Positions 6,303-12,194 of a DNA stretch of 20,647 bases are shown one piece after another. The notes below the pieces were generated by a model, which made no database searches, was not told where the DNA came from, and saw nothing but the letters and a program-made list of their open reading frames with translations. Numbering within the stretch: the first letter of the stretch is position 1; each line of letters opens with the position of its first letter. This stretch comes from a virus. The stretch is from the IMG/VR virus record IMGVR_UViG_3300046011_008436, positions 1 to 20,647 of that record, one strand, 5' to 3'. A program made the position numbers and the translations under genes.

Positions 6303-6587
6303 ATGGAATTCCTTAAACTACTTATTAAAGACTTGAAAGATACTTTCACTGGTAACTCTCCCAAAGTACCTGAAAAAACTTATGCTGAAATGGTTAGGGA
6401 GATTCATGTTCAACGGTTCTGTGAAGGTTTGCTACTCAGCATTGAATACGATAAGTCTGGTGATATGCAGCGTGATGTTCGTATTGAGGATGCATCTTTA
6501 CGAGAGCGGACAATTAATTTTCTAAATGAAAAGGGTTTTATTGTCAAAGTATTTCATGCTTCTAAAACTATTCAAGTTAAATGGTGA
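6303..6587 (+). CDS. Hypothetical phage protein, 94 aa
   Basis: ATG 6303 preferred over 6291, because the GGAG at 6292-6295 is the ribosome site (context ATGGAGAACGAAATG). N-terminal amphipathic helix (MEFLKLLIKDLKDTF), then a charged middle and a small alpha/beta C-terminus (ERTINFLNEKGFIVKVFHASKTIQVKW) that resembles small phage proteins handling sliding or peptide binding, but this is not diagnostic. Function unknown. Its stop overlaps the region of the next start. Confidence 0.65.
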   Translation: MEFLKLLIKDLKDTFTGNSPKVPEKTYAEMVREIHVQRFCEGLLLSIEYDKSGDMQRDVRIEDASLRERTINFLNEKGFIVKVFHASKTIQVKW

Positions 6588-6592
6588 AACCA

Positions 6593-6967
6593 ATGCTATA
6601 TTTAATTCGCGGTGTGCCCGGTTCTGGTAAGTCTACAAAGGCTAGAGAACTACTAGAACAAGGGCTAGCTACTGTTCATCTAGAAGCTGATATGTATTTT
6701 GAAGATGAAGAAGGTAACTATAAGTTTGAGCCTACTAAGATTGGTAGAGCACATAGCTGGTGTTTGTACCTTACTAGAAAGCACTTAGAAGAAGGGCACA
6801 ACGTAGTTGTCTCTAATACCTTTATTAAGCGTTGGGAACTAGCTAAGTATGTTGCACTAGGATTTCCTTATGAGATCATTGAGTGTAAAGGTAGCTACGA
6901 GAGTGTACACGGTGTTCCGGCTGAAGTTGTTGCTAGAATGAAAGCTAACTATCAAGAGCTTGAGTAA
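6593..6967 (+). CDS. P-loop kinase, polynucleotide 5'-kinase-like (AAA_33/N4BP2 type)
   Basis: 124 residues from ATG 6593 (MLYLIRGVPGSGKST); 6581 would add four residues with a poorer ribosome site. Walker A is G7-VPGSGK-S14-T15. Then come LEADMYF (acceptor-side acidic residue), AHSWC, VVVSNTF (paired with the DTN/NTF segment of these kinases), a basic lid region (KRWELAKYVALGF) and HGVPAEVVARMKANY, which matches the VP..V..M tail of T4 polynucleotide kinase and N4BP2-type kinases. Likely transfers phosphate from ATP to a nucleic-acid 5' end, but substrate is inferred. No HAD phosphatase domain. An RNA ligase gene lies 1 kb downstream. Confidence 0.8.
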   Translation: MLYLIRGVPGSGKSTKARELLEQGLATVHLEADMYFEDEEGNYKFEPTKIGRAHSWCLYLTRKHLEEGHNVVVSNTFIKRWELAKYVALGFPYEIIECKGSYESVHGVPAEVVARMKANYQELE

Positions 6968-7003
6968 CACTTTCTACAATTAACACTTTCTACAATTTGG
7001 GGT
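6965..7003. repeat. 16-bp tandem duplication ending in the TTTGGGGT motif
   Basis: TAACACTTTCTACAAT occurs at 6965-6980 and 6981-6996, then runs into ATTTGGGGT (6995-7003), a one-base variant of the motif. The duplicated part is again the sequence just upstream of the G-run. Confidence 0.9.
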
Positions 7004-7008
7004 AAGAG

Positions 7009-7203
7009 ATGATTAAGATTTATTACTGGTGTGATGGTTGCTGGTGTTACTACAATGAGATTGGTCAGATGAGCCATAAGTCTGATGACTACGCTACCCT
7101 AGAAGTACCTGATGAGTTTTGTGATCTAGAAATTGATGCGCTAGTTCATGATTTAGTAGCTAAAGAAGTGCTATCATTTGCAGAACTGTTTCATAACCTC
7201 TAA
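7009..7203 (+). CDS. Hypothetical acidic phage protein, 64 aa
   Basis: ATG 7009 with AAGAG directly before, right after the motif. N-terminus is cysteine- and aromatic-rich (IYYWCDGCWCYYNEIG) with C-x2-C-x-C; another Cys at about 38. The remainder is acidic and helical (LEIDALVHDLVAKEVLSFAELFHNL). A metal site is possible. No family recognised. Confidence 0.6.
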   Translation: MIKIYYWCDGCWCYYNEIGQMSHKSDDYATLEVPDEFCDLEIDALVHDLVAKEVLSFAELFHNL

Positions 7204-7204
7204 A

Positions 7205-7255
7205 ACTTAAGAGCTTAAGTTTGGGGTTAACTTTTCTAGTAAAACCTTCTATAAT
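7205..7255 (+). promoter_or_regulatory. Promoter with GTTTGGGGT motif abutting the -35
   Basis: A 16-bp inverted repeat ACTTAAG-AG-CTTAAGT (7205-7220) leads into GTTTGGGGT (7219-7227). The -35 TTAACT (7227-7232) shares the motif's last T; 17-bp spacer; TATAAT 7250-7255; then TATTTCTTTGAATGGAGAACG as at 1296. Confidence 0.75.
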
Positions 7256-7278
7256 TATTTCTTTGAATGGAGAACGCA

Positions 7279-7569
7279 ATGAAGAAGCATAAAGAACTAG
7301 TAATTGCTTGGCTTAACGGGGCTAAGATTCAGTATAGGCATAATGGCTGTGGTTGGACTGATATTGATGAGCCTAACTGGATAGAAAATATGGAGTATCA
7401 AGTTAAGCCATCCTACACTGAGGAAGTTAAGATTAAAGCAGTAGAAGGTGCTTACTGTGGTGGATGCATCTTTGAAGATCAGATGGTTTGTGGTTCCCTC
7501 ATTACCACTATGGAGCTACTAGGACTTCCTAGCTGTCGTGAAGAGGCTATTCACTATGAAACTAATTAA
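7279..7569 (+). CDS. Small phage protein: IQYR domain plus four-cysteine module (paralogue of 1325)
   Basis: 96 residues from ATG 7279, with GGAG (7268-7271) as ribosome site; the ATG at 7267 overlaps it. MKKHKELVIAWLNGAKIQYR...W.DI..PNW....EYQVKP is the same N-terminal domain as in the 1325 product, and C60-G-G-C63, C71, C86 with LGLPSC form the same C-terminal module, though GYIYV has decayed to EAIHYETN. Promoter and leader are duplicated too, so promoter and gene were copied together. Function unknown. Confidence 0.8.
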   Translation: MKKHKELVIAWLNGAKIQYRHNGCGWTDIDEPNWIENMEYQVKPSYTEEVKIKAVEGAYCGGCIFEDQMVCGSLITTMELLGLPSCREEAIHYETN

Positions 7570-7828
7570 AGATTTTTTGCAGCGTAGACGTAATGCACTT
7601 AAAGTAATAAAAGAGGTTGAAGCTGGTTTGTGGGAGCGCTATAGCACTATAGGTAGTAATGCAATGCAACTACATAAAGAAGACTGGCGGCTACATATCG
7701 CTAATAAAACTGCTTTTCTATATAATTCTAAATACAACACAGAATCAATGCTAGGTGATTTTTGGGGTAGGTTTGTTTATGCCGTCTTGTGCAAAAAGCC
7801 TGTTAAGCCTAGCGCACCTGTTTACTAG
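7556..7828 (+). CDS. Hypothetical basic phage protein, 90 aa
   Basis: ATG 7556 (MKLIKDFLQRRRNALKVIKE) overlaps the previous gene by 14 bases; a GTG at 7538 is possible but overlaps more. Basic N-terminal helix, then EDWRLHIANKTAFLYNSKY, an aromatic segment (DFWGRFVYAVL) and a Pro-rich end (KKPVKPSAPVY). One Cys. No recognised family. Confidence 0.6.
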   Translation: MKLIKDFLQRRRNALKVIKEVEAGLWERYSTIGSNAMQLHKEDWRLHIANKTAFLYNSKYNTESMLGDFWGRFVYAVLCKKPVKPSAPVY

Positions 7829-7856
7829 AACATAAGTTTAACAATACGCAAGTTTA

Positions 7857-7921
7857 ACCAATTTCACAACTAGAAGTTTACGGTTTACCAATTCAACAGT
7901 TAGAAGTTTACGGTTTGGGGT
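7857..7921. repeat. 30-bp tandem duplication ending in GTTTGGGGT
   Basis: Two copies of a 30-bp unit (7857-7886 and 7887-7916, differing at a few bases) share ACCAATT and TAGAAGTTTACGGTTT. The second runs into GTTTGGGGT (7913-7921), which lies immediately before the ribosome site of the RNA ligase gene. A shorter related piece, AAGTTTAAC, precedes at about 7834-7858. Confidence 0.85.
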
Positions 7922-7928
7922 CAAGAGA

Positions 7929-8708
7929 ATGAAGCCACTAGTAATGAAGAAAGAACATAACGGATTGACCATGCTTAAGTACTCTAAGCGAGTGTTCTGG
8001 GACAATCTATGGAACGATGAATTAATTGAGTGTCGTGGGCGGGTTGTTGACTCTGAAGGTAACGTAGTAGTAAACCCGTTCACCAAGGTTTTCAACTATC
8101 TAGAAAATGATACCAAAGTTCCACTAGACGAAGTTGTACTAGCAGTTGAAAAGATTAACGGTTTTATGGCAGCTCTTACGTGGCATGACGAAGCGTGGCT
8201 AGTAACGACTACTGGTTCTTTCGACTCTAAGTACGTTGAAATTGCTAAGCGTTACATTGGAGATTCTGGGCTACCTGAGCTAAATGGTGTTACTTATTTG
8301 TTTGAGATTGTAGCGCCGGAAGATCCTCATATTATTCCTGAGCTAGAAGGAGCTTATCTACTAGGATACCGTACCGCTGGTTCACTAGTATACACCTCTT
8401 ATCTAGAAAAGGAAAAGAAGCTAGACTCACTAGCACGACAGTTTGGATATAAGCGTCCTAAGTACTTTCAGGCTACGTTTGGTGAGGTACTAGAGTTATC
8501 TAAGAAAGTTAGGCATGAGGGTTTTTGCATCTATGGTTCTGTTAACTTCAAGCTAAAGTCACCTTGGTATCTACAGTCTAAAGCTATTGCACGCTCTAAC
8601 CGTCGTCTAGCTCTTGACGAAGAGTTCTCTCAAATGCTCCTAGAAATGCCTAAGGTCTTGGGTGAGCAAGAGCGACTAGAGTTCATTCGTAACTACTTTA
8701 AGGTCTAG
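7929..8708 (+). CDS. ATP-dependent RNA ligase (T4 Rnl1-like)
   Basis: 259 residues, ATG 7929 with AAGAG before it. Nucleotidyltransferase motifs in order: ECRGRVVDSEGNVVVNPF.KVFNY (34-57), typical just upstream of the active site in Rnl1-like ligases; motif I K75-I-N-G78, K75 being the predicted AMP-accepting lysine; motif III around F125-E126 (YLFEIVAPED); motif IV E197-G-F; motif V K208-L-K210 (NFKLKSPWYL). It adenylates itself, then joins RNA 5'-phosphate to 3'-hydroxyl ends. Shorter than T4 Rnl1 (about 370 residues), so the C-terminal specificity domain is reduced. In T4 such ligases repair tRNA cut by host anticodon nucleases; the kinase at 6593 could be the partner. Confidence 0.88.
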   Translation: MKPLVMKKEHNGLTMLKYSKRVFWDNLWNDELIECRGRVVDSEGNVVVNPFTKVFNYLENDTKVPLDEVVLAVEKINGFMAALTWHDEAWLVTTTGSFDSKYVEIAKRYIGDSGLPELNGVTYLFEIVAPEDPHIIPELEGAYLLGYRTAGSLVYTSYLEKEKKLDSLARQFGYKRPKYFQATFGEVLELSKKVRHEGFCIYGSVNFKLKSPWYLQSKAIARSNRRLALDEEFSQMLLEMPKVLGEQERLEFIRNYFKV

Positions 8709-8710
8709 AA

Positions 8711-8809
8711 ATGGAAATAGAAATGGAATTAGAAAGTGTTACTGACCCCAAACTGCAAATCTTTAACTTGGAACCGTTAAGAGTGCTTTCCCCAAACCGT
8801 AAAAGGTGA
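8711..8809 (+). CDS. Possible 32-aa peptide after the RNA ligase
   Basis: ATG 8711 to TGA 8807-8809, read MEIEMELESVTDPKLQIFNL and a short basic tail. The ribosome site is weak and the frame covers two reverse copies of the motif (8745-8753 and variant 8789-8797), so it may be chance. Confidence 0.2.
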   Translation: MEIEMELESVTDPKLQIFNLEPLRVLSPNRKR

Positions 8810-8822
8810 TTAAACTGTAAAA

Positions 8823-8892
8823 TCTAGTTCACTAGAAAACCTAAATGAACTAGAAAGATTGGCCCTGGCTGTTGTAGCTAGGGCTTTTTCTT
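8823..8892 (+). terminator. Inverted repeat and Rho-independent terminator after the RNA ligase
   Basis: First a perfect 9-bp inverted repeat, TCTAGTTCA (8823-8831) with TGAACTAGA (8846-8854). Then a terminator: GCCCTGGCT (8862-8870) pairs with AGCTAGGGC (8876-8884) with one G-T pair, 5-base loop, followed by TTTTTCTTT. It closes the 6303-8708 block. Confidence 0.85.
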
Positions 8893-9191
8893 TGGTTCTA
8901 GGTGGTTTCGACTGTTAATGCAGTTTGATAAGTTTGGGGTGGGATACAACTAGTCGAACTCTCGATTTTTCCAGTTTGGGGTGACTTTTAATGAAGCGAA
9001 AAAATACACTTGAACATCGAGCGAATTTTCCGATAAAAATATAGGTGAGATTTTCTGATTTAGATGTGGTAGGAAAATGCGAAAACAGCGAAAAATAAAT
9101 TTTGATAATGTCCCTCGCTACGGTTTTCCCAGTTTGGGGTCCACGTTTGCTATCGTTTCTACACTGAAAAATTGCTTGAGAAAAAAAAATA

Positions 9192-9220
9192 TTGTTTTTG
9201 TAGTGACAGGAGTGTATAAT
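9192..9220 (+). promoter_or_regulatory. Strong promoter before the long hairpin
   Basis: TTGTTT (9192-9197), 17 bp, TATAAT (9215-9220), in the context GACAGGAGTGTATAATG, which resembles the GTGGAGA.GTATAAT of the promoters at 10945 and 12351. Expected start near 9227, nine bases before the hairpin. Confidence 0.7.
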
Positions 9221-9235
9221 GTTAGGAACAGAACG

Positions 9236-9329
9236 ACAGATGCGCTGCTTTAGAGAAACAGCAGATAGGTTTTTTCACCATGGATAAAAGGCCTATCTGC
9301 TCTATAAAGTCTAAAGCAAGCGCATCTGT
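9236..9329 (+). ncRNA. Candidate structured small RNA (two-part long hairpin)
   Basis: Lower stem: 9236-9254 (ACAGATGCGC then TGCTTTAGA) pairs with 9310-9329, 19 bp with a single bulged A at 9319. A 5 x 8 internal loop follows. Upper stem: AGCAGATAGG (9260-9269) pairs perfectly with CCTATCTGCT (9292-9301). The apical loop (22 bases) can add TTTT/AAAA pairing and contains CCATGG. Such a long pairing directly behind a good promoter in a gene-poor region suggests a functional RNA. No clear terminator follows, so the 3' end is unknown. Alternatives: an RNA switch for the small reading frame starting at 9280, or a DNA cruciform. Confidence 0.5.
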
Positions 9330-9378
9330 ACACGAGGGCGAAGCTGTAATTATTAAAATCAAAGAAAAAAAGACGTAA
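9280..9378 (+). CDS. Possible 32-aa peptide starting in the hairpin loop
   Basis: ATG 9280 lies in the apical loop of the hairpin; the frame reads MDKRPICSIKSKASASVHEG then EAVIIKIKEKKT, ending TAA 9376-9378. The only Shine-Dalgarno-like bases (AGG, 9267-9269) are in the upper stem, so translation would be blocked unless the stem opens. Basic, no leucine. The codon pattern gives no strong support. Confidence 0.25.
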   Translation: MDKRPICSIKSKASASVHEGEAVIIKIKEKKT

Positions 9379-9449
9379 AATAAGAATGTTTCGGGTTTTT
9401 ACCGTTTTCCGTTGATTTTAAGCGAACTGAGCCACCCCTTCTCAAGCGG

Positions 9450-9518
9450 TTTCTAGAGAAAAGAATTTCTAGAAATGTTAAATTAATATTCTCCAGCCCT
9501 TTCTAATTCCTAGAAAGG
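9450..9518. repeat. Two perfect short inverted repeats
   Basis: TTTCTAGA (9450-9457) with TCTAGAAA (9468-9475), and CCTTTCTA (9498-9505) with TAGAAAGG (9511-9518). Related sequence (TTTCTAGA core); neither is followed by a T-run on the plus strand. Possible operators or terminators. Confidence 0.6.
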
Positions 9519-9702
9519 TAATTTCTTGATATATTTAGGTTTTTTCGACTTTTTGGAATTTTGATTTCTACAATTTGGGGTCAGAAAAGCGCAGAACCAG
9601 TTTGACCCCAAACCGCAAGGGTTTCTAATCCGCTTTTGACCCCAAACTGGAAAAATCGGTCAAACCTATAAAGTTTGTGCTATCTAGTGTGTAATTTTGA
9701 GG

Positions 9703-9731
9703 TTGAAAGTCTCTACAGTTTGGGGTAAAAT
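9703..9731 (+). promoter_or_regulatory. Promoter of the 9824 gene with the motif inside the spacer
   Basis: TTGAAA (9703-9708), 17 bp, TAAAAT (9726-9731). GTTTGGGGT (9718-9726) fills the end of the spacer and shares its last T with the -10. The minus-strand promoter at 12195-12223 has the same GAGGTTGAA...GTTTGGGGTAAAATATTA layout. A protein bound here would block RNA polymerase or replace a poor -10 contact. Confidence 0.65.
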
Positions 9732-9823
9732 ATTATTTAAGATGTAAGTGGGTGAGGACTGTGGTTTGTAAGTTCTTATTACCACTTAAAATAATACCAA
9801 ACCAAGTCAGTAAAGGAAACAAA

Positions 9824-10714
9824 ATGAAGCAGAGTAATTCAAAACAGCAAAGTAACCTAGCCTCACTAGAAGTAGACTTCTTACGTGCGGCTTTAGAAAA
9901 TCCAAGTCTAATTAAGACTAACGATAAAGACTGGTTAACACACATTAAGCCAGTAGTAACGGCAGCACGCCCTACTATAGAAATTAATAAAAATACTAGA
10001 CTTTCTATGGAGCAACTTTTTAGCTTCTTAGGTACATCTAAAGTCCTAGAAGGAGGTTATACTACAGAGCAAGTACGCCTAGTTTACAGGATTCTAGCTA
10101 CGCACAACCGCTCAGATTACGTAGTGTCACAAAGTAAAAATACACAACACTCTTCTGCGGTACCTATTATCATGGCTGCTTACAGAGATAAGTACCAGAT
10201 TAAGTACTCTAGTTGGATTCACGACCATATTGGAATGTCTAACGCTATTTTAGGTAAAACCCTATCCGAGGTTCTAGAGGTTAAAGAATACCTAGATTCA
10301 CTAGGTAAGCAAGCAAAGCGCGCTCAAAAAACCTACGACACGGAGATGGGAGATAGTGAGTATGAAGACATGCTAGGCATTGAATCTCCTAGCCATGAGC
10401 CTATTGATGTATTTGACTTTGACTTTAGAGTGGACCTAAAGAATAGAGCCACCAAAAACGGTTCTATTCTAGATACTGGATATGCAACAATTAAGCGAGT
10501 ATTCAAACCTGACCACCCACTAGGGTCGGAGTTTTTATCCAAGTTCTACTGGCACATGCTAACGCAGACATGGATTTTCTCACCAAGTATTCGCCACCGT
10601 GACATGATTACTAATTTGCAGGATTTTGATGTACTAGATCCTTCATTGACACCTCTAACAAACTTAGAGGATAAGTCCAACCCTAGCAAGAAAAGCTCTT
10701 TACTAGATTGGTAA
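9824..10714 (+). CDS. Unrecognised 296-aa protein flanked by motif clusters
   Basis: ATG 9824 with AAAGGAA eight bases before; an in-frame ATG at 9752 lacks a ribosome site. N-terminus is Q/N/S-rich (MKQSNSKQQSNLASLEVDF), followed by mixed alpha-helical sequence. A basic helix (EYLDSLGKQAKRAQKTYDTE, about 156-176) precedes an acidic stretch (GDSEYEDMLGIE, DVFDFDFRVDL), then an aromatic C-terminal region (SEFLSKFYWHMLTQTWIFS) and a Ser/Lys-rich tail. No cysteine, no membrane segment, no motif I can assign. It stands alone between a motif-controlled promoter and a strong terminator, with motif copies on both sides. That placement would suit a replication initiator or regulator of its own promoter, but this is inference. 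Confidence 0.75.
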   Translation: MKQSNSKQQSNLASLEVDFLRAALENPSLIKTNDKDWLTHIKPVVTAARPTIEINKNTRLSMEQLFSFLGTSKVLEGGYTTEQVRLVYRILATHNRSDYVVSQSKNTQHSSAVPIIMAAYRDKYQIKYSSWIHDHIGMSNAILGKTLSEVLEVKEYLDSLGKQAKRAQKTYDTEMGDSEYEDMLGIESPSHEPIDVFDFDFRVDLKNRATKNGSILDTGYATIKRVFKPDHPLGSEFLSKFYWHMLTQTWIFSPSIRHRDMITNLQDFDVLDPSLTPLTNLEDKSNPSKKSSLLDW

Positions 10715-10715
10715 C

Positions 10716-10743
10716 AAAAAAGCCGCTAAATAGCGGCTTTTTG
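10716..10743. terminator. Perfect 12-bp terminator, possibly bidirectional
   Basis: AAAAAGCCGCTA and TAGCGGCTTTTT form a perfect stem with a tiny loop two bases after the stop of the 9824 gene; A-run on one side and T-run on the other allow use in both directions. Confidence 0.92.
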
Positions 10744-10775
10744 CATTTTAGAGGCTTTTCTGTGCAAAAACAGCG

Positions 10776-10901
10776 CAAATTGACCCCAAACTGTAGAAAT
10801 CGGACAAATTGACCCCAAACTGTAGAAATCGAGGGAAAACAGCTAGTAAACCGCAGAAATCGGGACATTTCATAGGTTTTATAATCTTTCCAGTTTGGGG
10901 T
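10776..10901. repeat. 29-bp-spaced direct repeats carrying the motif
   Basis: A 27-bp unit, CAAATTGACCCCAAACTGTA then GAAATCG, occurs at 10776-10802 and 10805-10831. A third partial copy (AAACCGCAGAAATCGG) ends near 10863. They contain reverse motif copies 10783-10791 and 10812-10820. A forward copy lies at 10893-10901, just before the promoter at 10921. A TATAAT at 10880-10885 has no good -35. Confidence 0.9.
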
Positions 10902-10920
10902 AAGGCTTATAAATACACAG

Positions 10921-10950
10921 TTGACAATTATTGCTGTGGAGATGTATAAT
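10921..10950 (+). promoter_or_regulatory. Near-consensus promoter, twin of 12327-12356
   Basis: TTGACA (10921-10926), 18 bp, TATAAT (10945-10950), the best sigma70-like match in the window. GTGGAGA.GTATAAT.GGCGC is shared with the promoter at 12327. It points toward the 3' ends of minus-strand genes and reaches a terminator within 90 bases, so it should make a short RNA (about 10957-11040) rather than express a protein. Confidence 0.8.
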
Positions 10951-10964
10951 AGGCGCCGAGTCAA

Positions 10965-11040
10965 AATTTGCGTTTTACGATTTGCGTTTTACGGTTTACG
11001 ATTTGCGTTTTACACTTTTCGTAAAACGCAAAAATTTTTA
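10965..11040 (+). repeat. Ten 7-bp units ending in a terminator hairpin
   Basis: Sequence falls into heptamers: AATTTGC, GTTTTAC, GATTTGC, GTTTTAC, GGTTTAC, GATTTGC, GTTTTAC, ACTTTTC, GTAAAAC, GCAAAAA (10965-11034). The last units give a perfect 12-bp hairpin, TTTGCGTTTTAC (11002-11013) with GTAAAACGCAAA (11021-11032), followed by AATTTTT. It therefore also acts as a terminator for the short RNA from 10921. TTTACACTTTTCGTAAA (11009-11025) recurs at 12168-12184. Confidence 0.85.
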
Positions 11041-11042
11041 TC

Positions 11043-11501
11043 TCAAGACACTTTCTTAGGTTCGAAGTTCTCCTCTAGCCTATTGTACACCCAGGCTATC
11101 CACTTCTCAGCCATTAGGTAGTCCTTGTCACAGATATTCGGAGCAAACTTAACTCTATAGTATATCTCTAGTAGCGCTGAAAGGTCCGCTAAGGTTTTAT
11201 TTGGTTTCCTGTGACTCCACGCGTAAGATTCATCGTCATTTACCAGTAAAGCTTGAGCAGTTACTCCAACTGGTACTACCACCTTTTTAGGTTCCTCATC
11301 CTTCTTTTCCTCAGGGAATGGATCCTTACTCAAATACTGTTTGTATAATAAAGTATCCTTTAAAGCCTGTTTAGACTTACCTTTACCCTTAACATGATAT
11401 CTAACACTACCTTCGCTAACACCTAAAGCTATAGATATCTCTGCCCAAGTGAATCCATCATCTCTAGCTCTTACTGCAAACTCTTTTGCCTTGTCATCCA
11501 T
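11043..11501 (-). CDS. Helix-turn-helix protein, 152 aa (paralogue of 11552-12118)
   Basis: Start at 11501 with AGGAG nine bases upstream in the same leader as its paralogue (AGGAG..ATTAAGAATG). Residues 4-39 (EFAVRARDDGFTWAEISIAL GVSEGSVRYHVKG, split by a normal turn) form a helix-turn-helix like those of resolvase or terminase small subunits. A Lys/Glu linker with LLYKQYLSKDPFPEEKK follows, then an all-helical C-terminal domain (LSALLEIYYRVKFAP...YNRLEE) similar to the paralogue's. Likely a DNA-binding regulator that oligomerises through the C-terminal part. Candidate binder of GTTTGGGGT, inferred only. Second in a minus-strand pair. Confidence 0.75.
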   Translation of the reverse strand: MDDKAKEFAVRARDDGFTWAEISIALGVSEGSVRYHVKGKGKSKQALKDTLLYKQYLSKDPFPEEKKDEEPKKVVVPVGVTAQALLVNDDESYAWSHRKPNKTLADLSALLEIYYRVKFAPNICDKDYLMAEKWIAWVYNRLEENFEPKKVS

Positions 11502-11551
11502 TCTTAATACTCCTATATCCTTACTTTTACAGTTGACTTCATACTACACTA

Positions 11552-12118
11552 TTATACTTGTTGCTTACGTTGCAGATATTCGTGTAACAATACGTACACT
11601 AGTTTAATTCTGCTATCAGCCATTTCTTGCTCAACATCAGTAACTAAAGGATTAAACCTAACGTTAAGTAAGAGTGCTAAAAATTCTCCTATCAATTTCC
11701 TAGTACTATTAGGGGTTAACTCCTTCAACAGGTCTACTTCAGATTCAGTTAATAGGTTTACGACCTTAGGAAGAGACTGCTCTTCCTTGCTTTTACTAGT
11801 AGGCAAAGACTCTTTGCTCAGACATTGCTTATATAAGTCTCTATCCTTTAAAGCCTCCTTCAACAGGTCTACTTCAGATTCAGTTAGTAGGTTTACAACC
11901 TTAGGAATAGACTCCTCTTCCTTGCTTTTACTAGTAGGGAACTGCTCTTCGCTTAGGTACTGCTTGTATAACTCACTATCTTTAAAAGCTGGCTTTATTA
12001 CACCTTTGACGTAGTATTTTAGTGTACCTTCTGGAATACTTAAAGTTTGTGCAATATCTCCCCAAGAGTACCCTTGTATCCTAGCCGTCGCTACAAGCTG
12101 TTTAGTTCTACTTTCCAT
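11552..12118 (-). CDS. Helix-turn-helix protein with internal duplication, 188 aa
   Basis: Start at 12118 with AGGAG upstream. Residues 6-40 (KQLVATARIQGYSWGDIAQT LSIPEGTLKYYVKG) are a helix-turn-helix matching the downstream paralogue. The middle is an in-frame tandem duplication of about 47 residues: the unit runs from KDSELYKQYLSEEQFPTSKS to VVNLLTESEVDLLKEAL and is repeated as KDRDLYKQCLSKESLPTSKS to VVNLLTESEVDLLKEL. The paralogue has one copy of LYKQYLSK. The C-terminal helical domain (LALLLNVRFNPLVTD...LVYVLLHEYLQRK) aligns with the paralogue. The DNA repeat is nearly exact, so the duplication is recent. First gene of the pair, transcribed from the motif-containing promoter at 12195-12223. 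Confidence 0.78.
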   Translation of the reverse strand: MESRTKQLVATARIQGYSWGDIAQTLSIPEGTLKYYVKGVIKPAFKDSELYKQYLSEEQFPTSKSKEEESIPKVVNLLTESEVDLLKEALKDRDLYKQCLSKESLPTSKSKEEQSLPKVVNLLTESEVDLLKELTPNSTRKLIGEFLALLLNVRFNPLVTDVEQEMADSRIKLVYVLLHEYLQRKQQV

Positions 12119-12144
12119 TCTTAATTCTCCTATTTACTACTTGC

Positions 12145-12184
12145 GATTTACACTTTACACTTTACAATTTACACTTTTCGTAAA
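12145..12184. repeat. Five 7-bp units upstream of the minus-strand genes
   Basis: GATTTAC, ACTTTAC, ACTTTAC, AATTTAC, ACTTTTC (12145-12179), then GTAAA. The end shares the 17-bp TTTACACTTTTCGTAAA (12168-12184) with 11009-11025, so the two helix-turn-helix genes are bracketed by direct repeats. Confidence 0.85.
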
Positions 12185-12194
12185 CTGTAGTAAT

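Larger units (their letters stand above)
8745..9726. repeat. Cluster of GTTTGGGGT motifs in both orientations
   Basis: In the 1.1 kb between the RNA ligase and the 9824 gene. Forward exact copies: 8932-8940, 8974-8982, 9132-9140, 9718-9726; variant ATTTGGGGT 9573-9581. Reverse exact copies (ACCCCAAAC): 8745-8753, 9605-9613, 9639-9647; variant 8789-8797. The wider consensus is about CGATTTCTACAGTTTGGGGT followed by CAA. Copies in both directions, at irregular spacing, around one gene resemble either operators or replication iterons. Apart from this, the hairpins and the promoter at 9192 I see no convincing gene here. Confidence 0.9.

Noticed and set aside
9236-9329. Retron msr/msd or transposon end
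   Set aside because: No reverse transcriptase or transposase gene is present anywhere in the window.
9752-9823. Upstream ATG for the 296-residue protein
   Set aside because: It lacks a ribosome site, whereas 9824 has AAAGGAA at proper distance.
10921-11121. 66-codon plus-strand frame starting in the 10921 promoter
   Set aside because: It starts on the -35 box, crosses a terminator hairpin and the heptamer repeats, and overlaps a minus-strand gene.
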